Part shown: one piece after another, positions 44,525 to 51,100 of the stretch
Layout of the letters: each line of letters begins with the position of its first letter
How positions within the stretch are numbered: the first letter of the stretch is position 1
DNA from: Rhizopus sp. PT2906
Taxonomy: Eukaryota > Mucoromycota > Mucoromycetes > Mucorales > Rhizopodaceae
DNA length: 51,100 bases
Reading direction: 5' to 3'
Assembly (NCBI GenBank): GCA_025529335.1
Contig: JAMYHX010000306.1
Location: forward strand, 1-51,100
Made by a program: the position numbers and the translations under genes
Notes under the pieces: generated by a model
Databases searched by the model: none
What the model was told of the DNA's origin: nothing
Seen by the model: the letters and a program-made list of their open reading frames with translations, nothing else

Positions 44525-46021
44525 AAAAAACGACAAACGATATACCTGATGTGATTTCTTGTAAATTTATTTTTCATAATAAAAGTATCATTTTTGCACT
44601 TTCTTTTTTTCTTTCATGTAATCAAGCCTCAACAGCTTGTATAGTTTTTATTCTTTCATGTTTTATTTGTATTCATGCTTTTTTCCTATATAGTTTTGCT
44701 TATTTGGAGTTCTTATTATTCTGTTTCTGTTGCTATTGCTGCATCTTTGCCGGTGTTGTCTGTCCCCAAAGTCGGGTCACAAGGTCTCTTTAACTCAAGA
44801 GAAAAGGGGGACCTGAGGCAAACTAGCAAGTTCAAAACCATAAAGAAGAGGATAATTCTTAGGATATTTTATTCCCAATAAACATGGTCAACAGAAAGGG
44901 GCGTATACACATTTTATAACTGTTGTCTCTGTTCCTTTTTCATATACATTTTCCATCACTCTCATACTCTGACAACATTATATTAGTCCTATCGCTTTTG
45001 ATACATTAATCATATCGCCAGGTCATATTGAGGGAACCCTGTAAAGACAGTTTTGTTTGTAGGCTGTTGAACAAATAAATGCAGAATGCTACTTGGAAAG
45101 ATGTATAAACTCAAAGATGGATTAGCCAATCAAAAGACAGGATAGAATAAAGGCAGAATCAGCCATCTTTATGTAAATTGACTGGCCACAATAGAAATAA
45201 TGTCCCAACTTCCCCAAATCCAAAGCGTTATTTCCTTTTTCGTTAAGATGCCCTTTATATAAGCCCTCTATTATGATTTTTATTAGAAAAGTATAACTAT
45301 CAAAACCATTCATTATAGTTACAAACTACCATAAGCTTGTACCTGCCTTATGTATGCACTATTACGCTATGGTGATGGTTACTCAAGTAAAAGAATAAAC
45401 ATAAAACCAAGAAACGACCTTAAAGCCTGTAAATGAAAGAGGGGGACAACATTTAATACCATAGGTGGATAAAACGTCTGTATTCCCATGGCTTTTAACT
45501 CCTTCATTTAAAATCGACTGTCAAGAATTTTCGACAAATAAAAAAGGATACGTGTTCATATGTACGCGCTTTCTTTTAGCTGTAAGCAAAAGTATTCCCT
45601 TTCCGATAGTGCATCACTTGAAACATGAGTGATATTTGATATATGCATTTATTATTGTCAGCAGTAGCAAAATACACTTTATGGTTATTAAAGTTGTTGT
45701 TGAAACAACGCGATTGTTTATGGAAAGTATATTGATGGGGGCATCAAAAAGTGATACACAAGCTTTGTGTGTGTGTGTGAGTGTGATATTTATAACTTAA
45801 TAACCTCATATATTCCCTTACATCCTATTACTGCTTCCATGACTTGGCTGAGCTCATTCATCTTGGTTTACTTTTGAATTAAAGCGGGCCCTTAAACGCG
45901 CTATTTGCATCAAAAAAGGTAAATATTTATACACAAAAGAAACTATACATGACTTTTATTTATAGAATTTGAATTTTTTTACATGCTATAAAAAAGAGTA
46001 TGAAGAGAAAAGGGGGGGTAT
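44525..46021. other. Intergenic between convergent leuA and the C2/CBM gene
   Basis: 1.5 kb, T-rich just after leuA (3' end region), then AT-rich. A (GT)n tract occurs at about 45766-45783. The hydrophobic open frame at 44518-44793 is a chance reading of T-rich 3' DNA. No gene found. Confidence 0.45.
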
Positions 46022-47137
46022 TTATTCAGCTTGCCAGAGAGAGTGAGCAGCATCGGGAGTCCAGGTAGGGTTAGAGGTGTGACCTTGGAGACAGACGTAG
46101 ACCTTACCGTGGTACTTGACACGATCACCAGCAGCATAGGTACCAACGGGGTTCCACTTCTTGGCATCTTCCTCGTCATCACTGCAGCTATTGCGGCGGC
46201 GACGGTGATGTTCTTCTTCTTCATCATCATCACACTTCTTCTTGTGATGCTTATTCTTTTCATCATCACAGTTCTTAGGCTTGCACTCCTTCTTGGGCTT
46301 ACATTCCTTCTTTTCGTGTTCTTCCTCGTTTCTTCTTTCGTTCTTTTCAGCTTCGAAACGCTCACGTTCAGCCTCGAATTCAGCACGTTCGCGATTACGT
46401 CTTTCCTCTTCTTCTTGGGCAAGACGTTGCTTCTCTTCTTCTTCAAGTCTTTCCTGTTCTTCTTGTTCCTTATGATCATCATAGATCTTCTTACCGAGGA
46501 AACCAGCACCGACAGCAAGAGCACCGCCAAGGAGAGCAGCACCAACAGCAACACCAGTAGCCTTGTTATGAGAGGACTTCATACGAGCAGCATGTCCTTC
46601 ATGAACATAGGATTGGCCACGGACGGGTTGACCGCTAAAGTCAGCAGGTTGTGAGTTGGGGAAACCAAGGGCAGCAAATTGAATGTTGACAGTACCGGCG
46701 CGCTGACCCTTGAGATCATAGAGGTCAAAGAGACCGTTCAAGTTGGCACCAGGAGCGTGAACAATTTGATTGATAGGAATAGCACAGAAACCGATGACTT
46801 CGTCAACGGTGGTCTCTTCATTGACGACTTCAACGAAGAGGTCGGGCTCACCGTTCAAGGGGAGAGTGAAAGATTGGTTCCAGACAGCACTGTCACCACC
46901 ATCTTTGTGTGTGAAAGTCTTGAAGAAGGCTTCCTTGTTGTTGAAGTCCAAGGAGAAGCGAAGATAAGGGTCTTGCTTACCAAAGCGTTGAGCAGCAACC
47001 AAGTTGGAGGCAGTGGCAACGTGAATGGAGAGAGTGGCAGAGGTGTGAGAGTGAGAGGAAGAGAAAGAGGTTTGGACGCCACCTTCAGAGGTAGATTCAG
47101 AGGTATAGACAGTGGTAGTAGTGTGGGATTCGAACAT
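46022..47137 (-). CDS. C2-domain protein with C-terminal chitin-binding (CBM5/12-like) module
   Basis: Single exon of 371 aa with very biased, G/C-ending codons (a highly expressed gene). Residues about 35-160 form a C2 domain (ATLSIHVATASNLVAAQRFG, KQDPYLRFSLD, DEVIGFCAIPI). Next comes a glycine-zipper-like hydrophobic helix (AVGAALLGGALAVGAGFLG, about 192-215), then a Glu/Arg/Lys coiled-coil region with CKPK repeats and a His/Asp/Arg-rich stretch. The last 45 residues are a carbohydrate-binding module: KKWNPVGTYAAGDRVKYHGK, VYVCLQGHTSN, PTWTPDAAHSLWQ. There is no signal peptide, yet the module type normally binds extracellular chitin. A TATAAATA box lies about 50 nt upstream. Confidence 0.85.
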   Translation of the reverse strand: MFESHTTTTVYTSESTSEGGVQTSFSSSHSHTSATLSIHVATASNLVAAQRFGKQDPYLRFSLDFNNKEAFFKTFTHKDGGDSAVWNQSFTLPLNGEPDLFVEVVNEETTVDEVIGFCAIPINQIVHAPGANLNGLFDLYDLKGQRAGTVNIQFAALGFPNSQPADFSGQPVRGQSYVHEGHAARMKSSHNKATGVAVGAALLGGALAVGAGFLGKKIYDDHKEQEEQERLEEEEKQRLAQEEEERRNRERAEFEAERERFEAEKNERRNEEEHEKKECKPKKECKPKNCDDEKNKHHKKKCDDDEEEEHHRRRRNSCSDDEEDAKKWNPVGTYAAGDRVKYHGKVYVCLQGHTSNPTWTPDAAHSLWQAE

Positions 47138-47186
47138 GGTAGAGACAAAGGATGAAGAGAAGAAAGATGCGTCTTTACGTGTCCTT

Positions 47187-47194
47187 TATTTATA
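47187..47194 (-). promoter_or_regulatory. TATA box of the C2/chitin-binding gene
   Basis: TATAAATA on the minus strand, about 50 nt before the start codon at 47137, the same box and spacing as the crystallin-like gene. It fits the strong codon bias. Confidence 0.55.
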
Positions 47195-48389
47195 GCTTTT
47201 GAGCTAATGTATTTTTTGATGAAAGCATTTCTTACCCCGAATTTCCTTATAGAGATAGACTTCCGTGTAGACTCTAAAATAGTTCACGTGAATAGAGGAA
47301 ATGCAAAGTTTGTTGATGTTGTATTACATTTGAGTCGAGAACAGAGTAAATAATACAGTCATGCCACTCAAATATTATTATTATAGGCGCACTTAAACTT
47401 TGGTTTAAACAAATAAGCTACACATGAAGAGTGTTACAAACTCTTAAAGTACCTGCGGTACCTAATGAAATTCATAATGCGGATTTTGAAACATCCGTCA
47501 AAATTTGGCGTACACTCATTTGTGTGGTTAAATTTTTAGAATTAAAATGTTTATGCAACTCTCTGTGATTCTTGTCCTTCTACAAAGCTAATCTTGGTAA
47601 TAGTAATAATAAGATAGGCTTGCAACACTATTTAGAATCCAATATCTATAATTTGGAAAAGTAAGAGAAGTAACATGAAGCTTCTTATTAAAAGATAGCT
47701 TGTCTTTTTTTTTTTAAAGCTATTTGGTACAACAGATGTAGTCCAGTTTTCAATCTTGGTTTCTTTGCGGGAAAAACACGCTTGTCCGTCGAATGAGAAA
47801 GATGATTAATCACACACAATTTGAAAAGTAATTATGTTCATACAAAGTCTGATTTGGCAACGATATATACTAGACAAAGGTTATCCAACAGTAATGACAT
47901 TTCTTTATATTTATTGAACTTCAGCAAACAAGGCAACAGTCAGATATTATTAGACAATGTAAAAAGAACTATCTTTGTTTTTCTTTCTTTTAGCAATTTC
48001 TTAATTGTTAGTGATCAATTTCATAAATATTGAAGCAATCGAATAAAGCCAAAGTGAAAAATAGTAGTAAAAGGATCAACACCATTTCAGGAACAGTCGT
48101 TACACATCTTTCAACACCATGACGACTTACCCTCGGTTTAAACTTGACTATATCAAGAATGAGGACTAAGTGTAGATATCCCCTATAGTAGCTATGCCAA
48201 GTAGAATATGTACCAATACACTATTCCAAGACGTCGCATTTTGTATATTTTGTATTATAAATTTTTGAATTATGCAACATTACTTTTAAAAAAAATTATA
48301 CTTCTATTCTTACGTTTATGAAACAACTTTATTATAAGCTTTTTTTGTATGAAAGTGTGGACTTTATTTAACATTTTCTTAAAAATATA
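47195..48389. other. Intergenic, no supported gene
   Basis: 1.2 kb of AT-rich DNA upstream of the C2/chitin-binding gene. No convincing open frame, RNA gene or terminal repeat was seen; the frame at 47821-48033 is composition noise. Confidence 0.45.
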
Positions 48390-48840
48390 TTATGTGTCTA
48401 TAGTGGAAGATAACTTCCGTTCAAAAGGCAACGTCGACAGGAATCCACTATGTTCCAAGTCGAAACTGTTGACGACTGCAGTGGTATACCACGGAATGTC
48501 ATCGAACACGCAACGCCAGTGGTATTTCCAAATTGTCGAGATACCCGCGCCAAAGAAGCAAAGAACATCCGTATCGACTATGGTTTGGTGGTCCACTGGG
48601 ACAAAAGAAGTCAGCACAGACCCTATTTCGCCTGCAGTAAGGAATCTGTCCGGCAGAGAATATCTCTTGAAAATGGAGAACCAGAAGTTAAGTTTGGGAG
48701 GATAGCTTACAAAGAGGTGGAAATTCGTCTCTGTGTCTTGTTGACAGAGTCTGCACAATGGAGAGGTGGTCACGCCGGGGTTCCTACTGCAGTAGAATTT
48801 CCATTCATGTGCGGAGTTGAAGCTGTCAAAACATAAGCAG
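48390..48840 (-). mobile_element. LINE 3' relic (reverse-transcriptase zinc-binding domain)
   Basis: A minus-strand open frame contains SPLCRLCQQDTETNFHLFVS followed by YPPKLNFWFSIFKRYSL. The spacing C-x2-C ... E-T-x2-H-x-F ... P ... W is that of the zf-RVT module that follows the reverse transcriptase in non-LTR retrotransposons. The second half (TIVDTDVLCFFGAGISTIWK, YHWRCVFDD) fits the end of such ORFs. No reverse transcriptase is present, so this is a 5'-truncated, dead copy. It ends about 65 bp from the start of the mitochondrial transcription factor gene. Confidence 0.6.
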
Positions 48841-48903
48841 CAAAAAAAAGAAGGGGGGAAGGGAAGAAGAAAAAACAATTTTTTTTTGATCTTGAGTTTA
48901 AAC

Positions 48904-50269
48904 ATGAGTAGATCTAAACTTGCATTCAATTTTAAAAATGCCTTTCCTACTTGTGCTGAATGGGCAAATGCGTTTAGATTCAAGACACTGAAAACACTTC
49001 CTAGAGCTACTTTGAGTAGTTCAGAAACAGCCTGTGAGTGTGAATAATGTAAATATAGTACAGCAGGTGTAACTGGTTTCTTTTATAAAGTAGAATGTGC
49101 TAAAGCATTAAATATACAAAATCCTGAAAATAGAATAGCATTAGAATTATATCCAGGTAAAGTAGATGATTTGATACTTTATCTGGGTTGATGACTTATA
49201 TAATATAAAGGGCTCGGTTGCTGGACGAGGGCCTTGAAAGATATTGGATTTAAAAGAGTAATCTCTTTAGAGCCTCAAAATGTATACTATCAATGGTTAC
49301 AGGTAAGGAAGGATAACATATAGACAAGTAAAACTAAAATGAGTTTATAGGAGGAGGTGTTTGGACCTTCGGAAGAAAAAGTATCTATATTCAAAATGGA
49401 CGGATATGAATGGGAGACTTATGGAGAACTCAAACGACCGGAACACCTAGGAAACCTAGTGAACACAGATTGGTCACAAGGTAAATCATGACAATAAGAA
49501 AGAGAGAATGGGTATTGATATATGATGATAGTGCACCCTAACTTATTCTTTACTGGCATGTTACCAAGAGGCAGAAGAGGTGAACAGTTACTATCACAAT
49601 TCGTATGCTGTGTACATAATAAAATGGCCATGCATTCCCTTGGTCGTATTCCAATGGCATTCTGGGTTCCTGATCTTTTATACCCCGTAAGTGCATTGAC
49701 AGACGAATAGTATGGCATCAACTAAATGTTATTAGAAACTCACGTCTGTCGCAGGCGAAAGGGCCCGATGCAAGATGAGCATTGTAGCCGAAGCCGTTGG
49801 TGAAGTAAAGACGATATATGAAACCAAGCCTGGTGATGCATATCCTGACTCAGTAAGTTTCGAGTACAGCAAAAACAATGGATATCATTTTTATTTACAT
49901 ATTCATATAGACTTCTTATTATCTTGTATCGATCGTGCCTTGGGAAAAGAGTAGAATAAATGCTGATTGGGATGTGTTTGAATACGTCTTGAGGCATTTA
50001 TTTGTTCAGCCTAAAACAAAGCTTACAACTGCAATCAAGTAAGTCTTCCCCTCCTTTATTAGATATACACAAAAAAAAACTCATATGTATTTGGTAGAAC
50101 ATTAGGGCCTGGTGCAGAAATTCTCCTTGGTAGACTTTCATATAATCCAGATGTGTTTGTTAGAGATTTGACAATTGAACAATTGGATCAAATAGCCATC
50201 AAATTTGATCAATGGCCATTAAAGCCCAAAGTTTTATTTGAGGACGCAGATCCATTTTTATCTAAATAA
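48904..50269 (+). CDS. Mitochondrial transcription factor B (Mtf1/rRNA dimethylase family)
   Basis: Eight exons: 48904-49033, 49067-49156, 49211-49302, 49351-49480, 49532-49690, 49755-49852, 49911-50038, 50098-50269. This family evolved from KsgA-type rRNA adenine dimethylases and helps mitochondrial RNA polymerase melt promoters. The SAM-fold motif I reads ALELYPGLGCWTRALKDIG, motif II VISLEPQN; later FFTGMLPRGRRGEQLLSQFV and ERARCKMSIVAEAVGEVKTI, then a helical C-terminal domain. Intron 1 is only 33 nt. Intron 5 is ambiguous: a perfect GTAAGT at 49687 gives the wrong phase with the first acceptor, so I use GTGCAT at 49691; the alternative is GTAAGT with the acceptor before 49775, which drops seven residues. 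The stop overlaps the next gene's. Confidence 0.83.
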
Positions 50270-51100
50270 AGTTTAGATCCTCTTCATATCCAAAGTTTGG
50301 TATCTTTTTCTTGTTCTTTTTCTTTTTCTTTTTATTGGGTATCGCGTCATTTTCTACTGTAAGGTCGACTTCTTGTATTTGCTCTACTAAATCATCAACT
50401 GGATCTGTTGTTCCAAACTCAAAGTTTGCTTCATCTGCAAGCATTTCTTCACGTAGTCGTTCTAGATTGTCTAAATGCTTTTTACTCTTTTCATGACTCA
50501 CAAATTGTTTTTCACTCTTGTAACTCTTGTCACATACGACACAGAAAAAGTCCTGTTCTTCTTCATAGTATTCTTCTTCATCGATTTGCCCCTCCTCTTC
50601 CAACTCATCTACCTTGGCCCATTCAGGTTCCTCGTACTGATCTATCATCGCTTGCATTTCCTGCTTCTTACGCTGCTGCCTTGCCTTTAGTTCAGCAGCA
50701 GCAGCTTCCTTTCGTCTTTGTTCCTCTTCTACATAGGCCTTTACTCTTGGATCTCGTTTACGAATATATTGTGCTAAGCTCTACCAAAAAAATAGGGGGG
50801 TTAGATTCAAAGAGAATAATTTGAGGTACATACCTTGACAACATCGTTATATTCCTTCTTTGCAGTATCTCTTGCTTTTTTGTTTTCTTTCTCCATTGCT
50901 CGACGTACGATTCGGTTCGGTGCATCGGATAGCCTCCACTTGTCCATCCAAATGAATGACTTTACAGTTGAAAAGTTTAGCCAGGCATTATAAAAGTCTC
51001 TAACATTCTCTATAAATGGTGTGTCTGCATTTCCAAATGCTGGATAGGGTCTATATTTCGTATCATCCTCCATATTTAAATCGTTTCTGAACGCTTCTTC
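50262..51100 (-). CDS. DNAJC21/Jjj1-like J-protein, C-terminal part
   Basis: Truncated by the right window edge. Exons seen: 51100-50834 and 50780-50262. The Hsp70 co-chaperone Jjj1 works with Rei1 in the cytosol to strip Arx1 from pre-60S ribosomes. The visible part has PAFGNADTPF, NFSTVKSFIWMDKWRLSDAP, RAMEKENKKARDTAKKEYND and YIRKRDPRVKAY, all family hallmarks after the J domain (which lies outside). An acidic segment and a U1-like C2H2 finger (FFCVVCDKSYKSEKQFVSHE, then KSKKH) follow, and the protein ends in a Lys-rich tail and NFGYEEDLNFI. Its stop codon (50262-50264) lies inside the end of the convergent gene. Confidence 0.93.

Noticed and set aside
46031..47155. Long plus-strand open frames opposite the C2/chitin-binding gene
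   Set aside because: They are shadows of the strongly biased codons on the minus strand and encode low-complexity hydrophobic repeats.
48349..48836. Plus-strand open frames across the LINE relic
   Set aside because: The recognisable zinc-binding module is on the minus strand; the plus frames have no family features.

Overview
This window is nuclear DNA from an early-diverging fungus, most likely a mucoralean (Mucoromycota). The evidence is short (about 33-75 nt) GT-AG introns, many with a CTAAT/CTAAC-like branch point; an AT-rich background with T-tracts ahead of start codons; and a gene set of fungal type, including a single-exon alpha-isopropylmalate isomerase like the Mucor leuA marker. 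I rebuilt every multi-exon gene by hand from splice sites, reading phase and family motifs. Exon coordinates are given for each gene in transcript order.

Layout. 1-1.1 kb: broken coding remnants. 1.1-8.7 kb: G-patch/zinc-finger protein (-), FabG/CBR4-type reductase (+), P4-ATPase flippase (+), tail-anchored protoglobin (+). 8.7-10.9 kb: gene-poor, with a gene remnant. 10.9-26.8 kb is compact: secreted crystallin-like protein (-), TDG-type glycosylase (+), REXO1/Rex3-type exonuclease (-), Pol III subunit RPC3 (-), a Ser-rich unknown (-), phospholipase-B-like GDSL protein (-), ANKRD54-like protein (+), DDRGK1 (-), a small membrane protein (-), NC2-alpha (+), cytochrome b561 (+), a UBL-BAG protein (+) and an Irc3-type helicase (+). 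26.8-27.7 kb holds a TnpB/Fanzor-like relic. 27.7-36.1 kb: unknown coiled-coil protein (-), F-BAR/RhoGAP (-), endosulfine (+), SPRY/PPxY adaptor (-), single-pass membrane protein (-). 36.1-42.3 kb: gene-poor, with a tyrosine-recombinase relic and one small Cys-rich exon. 42.3-44.5 kb: leuA with a Gcn4-type promoter. 46.0-47.1 kb: C2 plus chitin-binding fusion protein (-). 48.4-48.8 kb: LINE relic. 48.9 kb to the right edge: mitochondrial transcription factor B (+) and a DNAJC21/Jjj1 homologue (-) that runs off the window.

The genes are mostly unrelated housekeeping functions: DNA repair, RNA maturation, Pol II/III transcription, mitochondrial gene expression, ER ufmylation, lipid transport and leucine synthesis. 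There is no biosynthetic cluster. Recurrent features are tail-to-tail genes whose stop codons lie within a few bases of each other or overlap, GC-AG introns in two genes, and very small exons (14, 22 and 28 nt).

The best candidates for something not well described are the predicted intracellular C2 + glycine-zipper + chitin-binding-module protein, the tail-anchored fungal protoglobin, the eroded TnpB/Fanzor-type RuvC relic, and substitutions in otherwise invariant motifs (DGEV for DGET in the flippase, GSGKI for GSGKT in the helicase). No complete new mobile or defence system was found.
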